Position numbers and translations under genes: made by a program
Shown: piece by piece, positions 1 through 12,600 of the stretch
How the letters are laid out: each line of letters begins with the position of its first letter
How positions within the stretch are numbered: position 1 is the first letter of the stretch
The notes under the pieces: generated by a model
Database searches by the model: none
What the model saw: the letters and a program-made list of their open reading frames with translations, nothing else
What the model was told of the DNA's origin: nothing
Assembly: GCA_025963485.1 (NCBI GenBank)
Contig: JAOQAO010000137.1
Span: forward strand, 1 to 32,196
DNA length: 32,196 nucleotides
Reading direction: 5' to 3'
DNA from: Bacteroidota bacterium
GTDB taxonomy: Bacteria > Bacteroidota > Bacteroidia > Chitinophagales > LD1

Positions 1-3000
1 GTGCGCTGCATTCGTATCGCAGATCGAATAAACGAATGAGTCTATCGTGATCGGCGTCGTGAATGGTCCTGTAGGTGAATATACTACCTGGTTAGAAGCA
101 TTGTATCCGATATTACCGTGGGCCGTAGGGCCTGGGGTGATATTAGGGATAGTCAGCTGATCGCCATCCGGATCGAGGTCATTGGCCGCTACGTAAACTA
201 TGATGCCATGGGTAGTATCTGTCACCGCATAGTCCGTGTTAGCTACTGGCGCATGGTTAGGTGTACCTGTAGTATCGTAGATAGTTACAAATATTGTAGC
301 TGTATCGCAAAGTACATTCACGAAGTATGGTGAGTTGTCACATACTATTACTGTGAATGAATCTGAGCAAGTGCCACCTACCGGAGGGCAAGCCGGATCA
401 TTTGGTGTATAAACTCCTGTGCCATTGATGTGCGCATCAGGTGTCCATGTACCGTGTGAAGGACTGTTCGGATAGATATATGTGATCGGATCGCCGTTAG
501 GGTCAAATGCACCTGTAGAGATATTGACACCTACAGGGACACCCTTAGGAGTGCTCACGTGCTGATCCTGTACTACAGGCGGCTCGTTGCGTGGATCTAC
601 TACGATCGTGATATAGCTGGTGTCGCAGAGTGCCGGAGTACCATTATCACAAAGTATGATACAAGCATGGTCTATGCCGTAGAAGTTAGTATCCGGTTTG
701 TACGTCATGCACACCAGCGCAGGTGTATCGGTCACAGCCGGAGCTGAGATCCATATACCATGTGTAGGAGCGCAGAGCACACTGAACGTATGGTGATCGC
801 CGGCATCAGGATCTGTGTATGGCACACAGAAGGTGATGATACTGTCTTCCGGTACATGTACCAGTGTATCAGGTATCACCGGCGTATCGTTGACACATGT
901 TACGTTGACGAATACCAATCCAAGATCCCATGCTCTTTGGCCAGGGCACAGAGGTGATCCGTTCAGGCCGGTGATCTGGTACCCGAAGGTATCAGTACCG
1001 CAGAAGTCAGGATTTGGTGTGTAGATCAGTTGATTGTTCCACAACCTCAGCTTACCAAATGTAGGCTGTGCTGAGATGCTCACTGTGAGCGGATCGCCGT
1101 CTATATCGTAGTCATTTGCTACCACATTGATAGTATCTATATGGTCTTCGATCATAGTCGCGGTGTCATCCACTGCTACCGGAGCATGGTTTGTGATCAG
1201 GACATCCACTACCAGTTGAGCAGATGAACACATCACAGCACCCGCAGGGCATGTGCTGCATATCTGGTAGCTCACGGTATCCAATCCATGGAAGTAAGGA
1301 GCAGCCACATATTCTACATTGCCGCTTCTTGTGTTGAGGTAAGCAAATCCGTGGGCGCCATTAGCAGTTATGATGATAGTATCATTTCCAGAGTTGCCCG
1401 GATAATCATTGGCCAACACATTTGCACTGAGTATAGAACCTTCGCATACCGTATCGCGGTCATTGGCTGCGATAGGACCGACACAGGTATCCACTACGAA
1501 GATCGTGATGGTCGCAGTGTCATTGCAACGGTCAAGGCTATCAGTGACCCTGTAAAGGATATGATCGACACCTCTGTATCCGGCGGCGGCTGTGTAAGTG
1601 ATCGTTCCGTTAGCATTCAATACAGCAGTATTGCCCAGATCCGGTCCACTGAGTATCTGTACTGAGTAGCCTACTCCTATCACACCTACATACTGGTCGT
1701 TGATCAATTCGTTGATGACAACACCTATGCTATCACCATTGACGAAGTCAGCGACTGCATCAGGGCAGTGAGGTACATGGGTAACTACTATAGTCACAAT
1801 ACCTGTATCGCACAGTACCGGAGAACCATCATCACAAACTACATAACAGAATGAATCTGTACCGTAGAATGATGAAGCCGGAGTATAGTTGACACAACCT
1901 GTGCCTGAGATCACAGCCGTACCATGAGCAGGGCTGCATACTGCACCAACGGTGACTGACTGGCCCGCATCAGGATCGCTGAATGAAGGACAAACCAGTA
2001 TCGTCGAATCCTGTGGTATCGTCACAGTGGTATCAGGCGCATGAGGAGGATGATTGAGCAATGTGACATTGATATATACTGTAGCAGTCGCACAGAGTGG
2101 GCCACCCAATGCTACCGGAGTAGAATCGCAGATACTATACCTGAATGAATCTACACCTATGTATGTGCTGTTAGGCACGTATGTCACAGCACCTGTAGTC
2201 GGATCGATATTGGTCACGCTGCCCTGAGCAGGAGTAGAAACCAATGTAACTGAACCAGTATTCAGGTTGCCGTCAGGGTCTGAGTCGTTGCCAGCTACCG
2301 GGATCACTACCGGGGTCGACTGCGGAGTGGTAGCAAAATCAGTCACAGCCACAGGAGGATGCGGATTAGGAGTCACTATGACATATACTGTAGCTGTAGA
2401 GCACAGTGCCGGAACACTATTGTCGCATATAGTATAGCAGAAGCTATCCGTACCGAAGAATCCGTGTGTAGGTACATAGCAGATGTAGCCGTTAGGCGCT
2501 ATGCTGTTGGTACCGTGTGCAGGTGCACATGCTGATGTCACTTGTATCGGATTAGTGCCTGGTATATCGTTAGTGACCACGCGTACACAGACCGATGAGT
2601 CCTGAGGTATGCGTGCTGAGTCATTCACTGCTACCGGCGGCGTGCTCGGAGTACCAGTCACATTGATATAAACGATACCGGTATCACAAGTAGTACAAGC
2701 CGGATTCACACTGCATATAGAATATAAGAACTGGGCTTGTCCTACTGTTCCGTTAGGAGTGAACCTGATATTGGAACCTGATACTGCTACAGTACCAAGC
2801 GGAACCGGCTGAGTGAGTACGCTTACCACAAGTGCACTGGTAGTGTGGTTAGTATCATTCGCAGTTACATTGAGTGTAGCGCTTGATACCAGATGGAATA
2901 CAGTATATGAATCAACCACTGCTACCGGAGGTATACAAAGCGGAGTCACATGTATGTAGACCTTGTCAGTATCGCAGAGCGTAGGAACTACATTGTCGCA

Positions 3001-6000
3001 TATTACCACACATACTGTGTCATCACCTGTGAAGTCATGGTTAGGCACATAGGTGAGGCATGAGTCGCTGGTAGCGAATCCTACCGTACCATTGTTAGGT
3101 CCGCATGGGAATGATGTGACATGTACGCCATTACCATTAGCACCAGACACTGCAGGGCATATGGTGACCGGCGGTGAATTTTGCGGTATAGTATCATATG
3201 TAGGCGGTATATGCGGTGGATTGTGGATCACATGGATCGATACTAAACCTACATCGCAAAGCTGAGTATAAGTAGCACAGTACACAGCTGTAGGATTCAT
3301 CACATCGCACATCCTGTAGTAGAATGTATCGTCACCTGCATATCCTGCATCCGGTGTATATATGTATGAGTTGCCTACCTGAGTCGCCGTACCGTGTATC
3401 GGTGGAGTCACTACAGAGAGTGTAGTCGAGTCACCATCCGGTTCGAAGTCATTTGTAGTGACAGGGATATTGACAGCTGTCTGCATAGACGTGCTGGTCG
3501 TATCCTGTGCTGCAAGCGGCCTGTGGTTGATCAGGTTCACTGTATAGTGTACCCACGCTGTATCACAGAGGCTTGGAGTCCTGTTGTCACATACCTGGTA
3601 CTCGAGTGAATCCTGTCCAAAGAAGTACAAAGCAGGCAGGTATACTATAGAAGGACTGCTCACCGCTGCAAGGCCATGCGTAGGCGCTACGAGGATAGAG
3701 GTCACAGTAAGCGGATCTCCGTTTGGATCTATATCATTGCTCAATACATTGAGTATAGAGTAATCTTCCTCACAGAGAGTAGTGAAGTCATCTACCGCCA
3801 CAGGAGGCCTGTTGGTATGGATGATATTAGTATCAAACTTATTGATCGTGATATAAACGAAAGCCGTATCGCACAGTACATGTACGGTATGCAGTGCATT
3901 CGTATCGCAAAGTACGTAAGAGAATGTATCCACTACGATGCTGTCAGCGACAATAGCCGGTGCGGTGTAATTGACGGTATTGTTGATACCTATCGACACT
4001 GTACCTCCGAGAGATGTAGTAGCCGGAGTTACCACAGTCACGTTGATCGGATTACCATCCGGATCGCTGTCATTAGCCACGACATTGATATTGATGCTGG
4101 CGCCCGGAGCTGTAGATGTATGATCGTCCGTCGCTACAGGAGGATGATTCACCAGCGTATCGGCAGGGTTAGTCACATTGATGACCACATATGCCGTATC
4201 GCAAAGTACATGTACCGGATACGGTGATGTATCACAAACGCTGTAGGCAAATGAATCCACACCTATAAAGCCTGTAGGCGGGAAGTAGTTGACCGAACCA
4301 TTTCCTGTGACTACCACAGTACCACCTTGTGTAGTACCAGTACCATCAGGGTATGTATAGGTCAGCGGATCACCATTTGGATCGTATGCACCACTGGCTA
4401 CGTTCACACCTATTGGAGTGTTCTCAGGAGTGTTCAGGTAGATATCATTAGCTACCGGAGGCAGATTGAATCCCTGTACATAGATAAATGCCTTAGCAGT
4501 ATCGCAAAGTGGCGCAGGGCCATGAGCAGAAAGTGTATCGCAAATTACATATGTAAAGCTATCTACCGGCTGGCCGTTGATGCTGTGCAGATATGATACC
4601 GGAGTGTAAGTAACATCTCCGTTTGTAGCTACAGCGGTGATAGTTCCGTTTACCACACCTGTTATAATAACCGGCGTAGTCAATGGATTGCCATCCGGAT
4701 CGCTATCGTTAGCCTTCACATTGAGGGCATTGTTTGTTGAGTTCTCAGCTACTGTCAGGTGATCATCCACAGCCAGCGGTGGCCTGTTGCTTATCGGTGT
4801 ATCTACGACATTGTCGGTCACGATGAGCCATGCAGTTGCGCAAAGCGGTTGTGGAGCGACAGTAGTGATATCACATATCTGATAAGCTACACTATCATAG
4901 TATATGCCATTCGGCAGGCCACTGTTTGGTACAAGTGTAATAGTACCATCTGCATTCACTGTGAATGAGCCCGGTCCGTGCTGAGTGCCCGGGATCAGTG
5001 TAGGTATGGTCAGCGGGTTGCCATCTGGATCGCTGTCATTACCTCTCACATTTACAGTAGCCGGTGTAGCACCTGTCGTAGTAGCGTAGTCATTATTAGC
5101 TACAGGAGGATGATTAGGGCCTCCCGGAGTAGTGATCGTAGCTACGATCACACTTGTAGCGCAAAGTACATGTACCGGATACTGATCTGTATCACACACC
5201 TGATATGTGATGACATATGTGCCCGGTATAGAACCAGTGATGGTATATGCTCCGTTTCCTGTTTGGGTCACGGTCAGTCCCGATCCCGGAGGAATACTGA
5301 TTATCGAAATGGTCAGCGGATCACTGTTTGGATCGCTCACTGCCAGGAGGACATTCACATCATGTGGCGTATTTACCAGTTGTGTGTACCTGATAGTATC
5401 TGCAGTAGGAGGCAAATTCACCGGAGTTATATACACATACACCATTGCTGTATCGCAAAGCGGTGATGGTCCATGTATAGACAGCGTATCGCAAACACTA
5501 TAGCGGAAGCTATCGATCGGTTGGCCATTGACGCTGTGCACTCCTGTATTTGGTACATATACTACGTCACCATTGCTGCTCACAGATGTGATAGTGCCGC
5601 TGGTAGTCGCAGTCAATACTGTCGGCGTGCCGAGGGCATCACCATCAGGATCGCTGTCATTGCCTTTCACATTGATCGTGCTAGTAGTATTCTCAGCTAT
5701 TATCACGTGGTCATCCACAGCGAGTGGTGGCCTGTTAGCCGGAGTATCTATCACATTGGTAGTCACGATCAGGAGCGCACATGATGTGAGCGGCTGAGGA
5801 GCGACCGTAGTGATGTCATATATACAGTAGCTCACAGTATCATAGTAGATGCCCTGAGCCAGCGTTCCATTCGGCTGGAATGTCACTGTACCGTCCAGGT
5901 TCACTGTGAAGTGACCATGAGCAGTGACTGTACTTCCATTGAGTGCAGGAGTGCTGAGTGGGTCACCATCTGGATCGGTATCGTTACCTCTCACATTCAC

Positions 6001-6654
6001 GATAGCAGGCTGTATACCTGTAGTAGTAGCGTAATCATTGTTAGCTACCGGTGGATGGTTGACGGCTGTATTGACCGGGATGATATTTGCAAAGATCACG
6101 GCTGTATCGCACAGTACATGGACAGGATATTGATCTGTATCACATACCTGGTATACGATAGGGAATGTGCCTACAGTAGTACCAGTGACAGTATATGCAC
6201 CGTTTCCTGTCTGCGTGATAGTCAGCGTAGGATCATATGTGCCCACCAGACTGATCGTCAGAGGGTCTCCGTTAGGATCGCTGGTCGCCAGCAATACATT
6301 CACGTCATGCGGAGCATTCTGGAATGCAGTATAGCTGATCGTATCAGCTGTGGGAGGCAGGTTGCGAGGACAGATATAGATATATGCACGGCCTGTATCG
6401 CAATCGCTTGTACACTGCACATTGCATATCTGGTAAGTAACAGTGTCAAGGCCATGATAGCCGTATACCGGAGTGTAGCTTATGTTATTAGCTACAATAG
6501 TTGCAGTACCATAGTTAACCTTGAGGATACGAACAGTACTTACGTTACCTTCTGTGTCGGTGTCATTAGCCCTTACATCAAATGTAAATGATGTATTGAG
6601 GCAAGTGCTGTCATAGTCATCGTTGGCCACCGGTGGTTGATTGGTATGGATGAA
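1..6654 (-). repeat. Tandem-95 / cadherin-like domain array in the giant protein
   Basis: About 22 modules of roughly 100 residues each start with N(H/R/L)PPxAxxD, carry a calcium-type loop (NDSDPDGNPL or variants), and contain a paired-cysteine element such as YxVCD followed by LCDTA. Module starts lie near 6650, 6360, 6060, 5740, 5410, 5110, 4790, 4460, 4150, 3830, 3530, 3210, 2930, 2650, 2360, 2060, 1770, 1470, 1190, 880, 580 and 270. The DxDxDG-like loops suggest calcium-stabilised rods; this is inferred from the family. The array continues beyond the window. Confidence 0.85.
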
Positions 6655-9600
6655 TATGGTATCATTAAACGTACATCCCTGCAGTGAAGATATTACTGCA
6701 TAGTACCCGTGATTTATACGGGTAGGGCGTACAGTTATAGCATTAGGGTTATTAGTGATAAATGTTCCGTTCACATCATACCATAGTATAGTATTAATAA
6801 TCGGCAGTGATGCATAGTGAGGTGTCAATGTCGTAGCTGAGCCCTGGCAAACTGTATCGGCAGAAGCCGTGATCGTCATGGTCAGCGTTTTGTTCACCGT
6901 GATATTGACAGAAGCTGAATCCGAACATGCGCCTGCTGTGGCGATATGGTAGCGGATCGTGATCACAGTTGAGCTTCCATTAGGTATAGACACCAGGGAA
7001 GGATTAAACAATCCCGTCAGAGGGTTGATACCCGGACCTGACCATGTACCTCCTGCCGGAGTGCCGGTAAAGGTGGTAGCAGAATCCAGTGAGCAGTATG
7101 TGGCGCTATTGCCAGAGATGACCACGGTCGGAATTGTATCCACAACGACCTGCTGAGATGTATCATGTGTACATCCGTTTACGGTCAGGGTATAGGTGAT
7201 GTTATAAGTACCCGGTCCTACCTGTGCAGGGCGGAATACATAAATACCACCTCCTGTGTTCACCACACCGAAGCCGCTGAATGAACCACCCGGTATGCTC
7301 GCTGTGAGCGGCACTGATGCCACACTTGGGCAATAGTGAGCGTTGAGGCCTGTGATAGCAGGGTGAGGCAGAGCCTTCACTGTAATGGTCTTAGATTTGC
7401 TGGCCTGGCATCCGCTGGCGTCTGTCACGAGCACTGTGTATGGATAAGTACCCGCTACATCAGGGCTGGCCGTGACCACCTGAGAGAATGTATCAGACAA
7501 GAAGGCAGTAGGAGACCACAGATAGTTGTATGCTGCAACACCACCTGTGACATTGACCGTCAGGTCTACACTGCCACCGCTTCCTTCGCACCATGTGGTA
7601 GGACCATTGGTGCTGATAGTGATAGCGAGGGTCGCAGGAGTTACTATTACATTCATCGCATCACTGGCTGTACATCCATTGGTGTCAGTCACAGTTACTG
7701 TATATGTTGTATTAGCACCGAGGTGTCTTACATATGGATTGGCAGCAGTAGTATATCCATTGATACCAGCTGTAGGTGTCCAGCTGTAAGTGTAGCCTGG
7801 GGTACCCAAAGAACCGGTCGGTGATCCGCCTATCTGTATACTGTCTGTGCTACATGCAGGGATAGTATTATCCGGACCTGCATCAGCATGAGGCAGTGGA
7901 TAGACTACTACTGTATCATAGAGAGCAGGCGATGCACATCCGTTATAGTCGGCAGTATATGTAAATATAACCGTCAGCGGAGTGTTTGAAGGATTATTCA
8001 ATACCAGATTGACATTACCACCTATATTATTGAATCCTAATGTTGAAGTCCATCTGATCACTGCACCTGGTATGTTGGAGTGAACAGCTGCTACGTAATT
8101 CACGCCGCTACACAGATTGACAGGGAAGGAATCCACCACGAGAGTAGGTATTGGTTTGACCACTACAGGCACTCTGATGGTATCACTACATCCTCCCGGC
8201 ACTGTACCTACTACGGTATAGTAGATGAGGGAATCTGTAATTCCGTTATTGATCACAGTAGTAGCAGGTATGTTACCTGTTCCACTCGTTCCATTGGAGG
8301 CTGTCCATGAATATGTAGTAGACGCGAGGGATGAATTGAAGTTGACCAGATATGGGCTTCCGCTGCACACATTGACCGAGTCAGGTGTAGCAGTGATCTG
8401 AGGTGTTGGATTTACCGTCAGGTACATGGTATCATAGGCGCTTACAAATATTCCATTAGAGAAATAAGTCACTTTCAATACATACTGATAGACACCAGGG
8501 AAGTTGAGAATCACTGTAGGTTGTGCTATATTAGGAGAGTCAAGTCCCAATACAGGTGACCATGCATAAGTCACATTTAAGGTCTTGCTAAATCCTTGCA
8601 GTACCATAGGATTTCCGGCACAAACAAATGTATCCGGACCGGCATGTGCATCTGGCAGGCTCACTACCGTGACCTTCACAGAATCCACTCCTGAACACCC
8701 AAAATCATTGGTCACAGTCACATAGTAGACAGTGGTAATCACAGGGCTAGCTGTCGGGCTGGCACCGATATAAGAGCTGAGGCCCGGTATGTTGGCCCAG
8801 GTATATGTAGTGCCGCCGTTAGCACTCATCACTACACTACCCCCCAGGGCGATAGCTGTATCAGGTCCCGCATCTGCATGCACGACTGGGAAGCTGCTTA
8901 CCTGCACGTGAGAAGAATCAGTACAACCATATATGGTAGTCACAACCTGATAAGCGTCATGTACGGCAAACGAAGTATATACATAAGTAGGATTGCGCAG
9001 ATGTGAAGTATCTGACAATGTAGTGGTATCGCCAAAGTTGTAGAAGAATGAAGCAATAGGATCGGCAGATGTCGAGCGGTCCGTAAACTGAACGCGGTCA
9101 CCCACGCACTTCGTTTCAGCCTGGAAAGCAGAATTCGGCAAGCTATGTGTCACGACAAGCACAGTATCCGTACCTGAACAACCGGTGATCGAATCGGTGA
9201 TCACCACCCTGTATACAGTATTGCCTGGAGCTGGGGATGCCAGCGGGCTCGCACAGCTCACGCAGTTGAGGCCTGAACCAGGAGTCCAGCTGTAGCTATA
9301 GTTAGGGCCTAGCAGGTTGGGTACCAGGTGTACGCTGTCTCCTGCGCAAAGTGTCACCGGAGCGATATCCACGACCAGATTTGGTGTGATCCTCACCCGT
9401 ACAGTGTCGCTAGCCACGCATCCAAACTGATCCGTTCCCACCACAGTATATGTAGTGCTCGTATCTGGTTTTACGAATACGAAAGGTGAAGCACCGTTGG
9501 CCGGATTCATATGTACCAGCGGAGACCACTGGTATGACTGAGCTCCGGTAGCGATGAGCTGCGTTGTGGTTCCGAGGCATATACCCTGATCAGGGCCCGC

Positions 9601-12600
9601 ATCTACAGGAGGTGCATTATGCTTGGTGACCACTACTGAGTCAGAAGATGTACAGCCAGAAACTGCATCAGTCACTGTCACATAGTATGTAGTGGTAGTA
9701 GCCGTAGGTGTCACTGTAGGCGTGGCACTCGTAGAGTTGAAGCCTGCAGGATTAGAAGCCCACAGATATGTGTAGCTACCTGATCCGCCGGTGGCCACCT
9801 GGCCTATTTGCACAGATGTATCTGGAGCACAGAATGACTTATTCGGTCCTGCGTGAGCTACTGGCAGAGCGTAAACGTTTACGGTCTTAGTGGCACTAGC
9901 GCTGCAATTAGCTAAAGTATAGGTAACCGTATATGTAATAGTCGACGGTGGATTGACACTGATCGAAGCTGTATTGGCTGCGCTTGGAGTAATAAAAGCA
10001 TTCGGTGTCCACAGATAAGTACCTCCCGGAGGTGCACCTATAGCTGTGAGGGTAGTATTCTGACCTACGCACAGATTGGTATCAGCAGATGATATAGAAA
10101 CTGTCGACGTAGGATTAATAATAATGCGAGCTGAATCAGTAGCTGTACAACCTGATAAACTATCTGTCACCGTGAGGTGATATACAATATTGATAGCGGC
10201 GGTGTCAGCAACAGTAGGATTACCCGCTGTAGAGTCGCTCAGGTAGAGTGCTGGTGACCAGGTATAAATATAGTGGCCTGATCCGCCGGTAGCTGGTGGA
10301 TTATTACCTAGTGTAATACCTCCTGTGACAGGAAGACAGAAAGCCTGATTGCCTCCCGCGTGTGCAAATACCAGAGGATATACATGTACCGTCTGGAAAG
10401 CGGTATCATAACAGCCTGTGGCCTGAGTGATGGTATCTCCATCTTCATTTACAAAAGTGACAAACGTACCATACACCACGCGATAAATTACATCATTGCT
10501 GATCGGAGTAGTGGTGATCGTAGGAGTATTGCCCGCTGGCGGAGTGAAGAAACCTGAAGGCTGCCACTGATAGCTGCCTCCCGCTGGTGTACCAGAAGCT
10601 GTCAGCGTCGTAGTCTGACCGGCACATAAGCTGGTATCTGTGGAAGATATGGTCACAACCGGTTTAGGTGTGAGCGTAATGATAGCGCTATCAATAGATA
10701 TACAGCCGGTTATATTATCCGTAACTGTAACTGTATAGGTAACAGCGCCCGGAGTAGTCAGCGAATCCACACGAGGCCTGGCTATAGTGCTGTCGCTCAC
10801 ATATGTACCTGGAGACCACCTGTAGGTGAAGTTTCCTGATCCGCCTGTAGCAGGATTACCCACTCTGACGATAGATGGTGCAGGTAAGCAATATGTCTGA
10901 TTGCCGCCGGCATTGGCTACTGGCTGAGCATAGGTATGTACAGTGATCGCCGCTGTATCCCTACATCCATTGAGGTTATAATATACAAAGTAAGTCTGAG
11001 ATCCTGAAGCTGGTGCAACAGCCACCACCTGCGCATTTCCGTTTGCAGGAGTCATCGCGATGATAGGGTTCCACTGATAGTTGCCTCCTGCTGGGGTACC
11101 AATGGCTATGAGGATAGCTGATTCAGTGAGGCATATATCTGTCTTAGGGCTGGATACAGTGACTGTGGTCTGAGGAGCTATATTCAGCGTCATACTGTCT
11201 ACAGCTGTACAGCCAGTGACAGCATCTGTGACGAGCACATAATATTTGCGCGTGTCGGCTACGACAGAATCCAGTGATGGATTGGACGAAGTAGAATCAG
11301 TCAAATTAATATTCGGATACCATGCATAAGTGTAGCTTCCTGAACCACCGGTAGCAGTATTAACCGCACCGAGCGTCACTGAGCCAGAGACAGGTAAGCA
11401 ATATGTCTGATCACCACCGGCATGTGCTACCACCACCGGATAAACGTATACATTCTGATATGCCGTATCCCTACATCCATTTCTGGTGTATACTAACTGG
11501 TATACTTGATTTGAAATAGGCGATACAGTGACCGACTGCGTATTGCCTGTACCAGGATTGAGATAAATAATTGGTGCCCACTGGTAGCTGCCTCCGGTAG
11601 GATTTGCGACACCGGTCAGAACAGTGCTCTGCCCGAAGCACAGATTAGTATCTGTCACATTGATAGACAATGTCGCATGTGTATCTATAAAGAGATGTGA
11701 AGAGTCAACCGAAGTACAACCTGTAACATTATCTGTCACGGTCAGGTAGTATTCTATATTCGTGTTAACCTTAGTTACTATTGGATTTGGAGCCATCGAG
11801 TCACTCAGATTGGTAGTCGGTGACCAGTGGTAAGAATAGTTGCCCGAACCACCAGTGGCTGCGGAGCTAGATCCGAGGAAGATGTTGCCAGCAAATGGCA
11901 AACAGAATGACTGGTCAATACCCGCGTGAGCTATGACAGGTGTATAAACATTGACTGTCACAGCGGTAGAGCCGGCACATCCAGCTGCAGTATAAGTGAC
12001 CTGGTACCTCTGAGTACCTGATGGTGCGACAATAACAGAAGCTGTATTGCCCAATCCCGGATTCATATTGAATGTAGGACTCCACTGATAAGACCCACCA
12101 GCAGGTGAGCCAATGGCAGTAAGAGTGGTCGTCTGGCCCGAACAGATATCAGTATCTCCCGGAGCTATGGTCACCGTAGCAGTTGGATTGATGGTCAGCG
12201 TCATAGACGACACATCGGTACAACCGGAAACGGTATCTGTGACTGTGACGCTATATATAGTAGTACCCGCGACAGCTGTGGTGATCGTAGGATTAGCCAC
12301 AGTGGTGCTGCTGAGATTAGTAGCTGGTGACCAGGTATATCTGTAAATACCAGATCCCGATGAGGCAGTTGGATTGCCTCCAATAGTAATGGTAGAGGCC
12401 ACCGGTAAACAGAAGTTCTGATTAGGTCCTGCGCTGGCTACCGGAGTAGGGAAAACTCTGACGGTCTTGTATGCCGTATCGCTACATGATCCCTGGAAGT
12501 AAATGACCTGATATGTCTGTGTGCCGGTAGGTGTGACAGTCACTACAGCAGTGTTGCCTGCACCTGGTACTATATTGACCAGTGGTGCCCACTGATATGT

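Noticed and set aside
5911-6591. Plus-strand frame of 226 codons, and a similar one of 183 codons at 3676-4227
   Set aside because: Both lie antisense to the tandem-95 array and are frames kept open by the repetitive low-stop composition. Their translations have no domain pattern, and the minus-strand frame has clear conserved modules.
1-6654. Possibility that the left part is a separate gene or a decayed frame
   Set aside because: The phase of the last codons at positions 1-42 is the same as that of the start at 18639, and test translations along the gene remain in frame, so one continuous gene is simplest.
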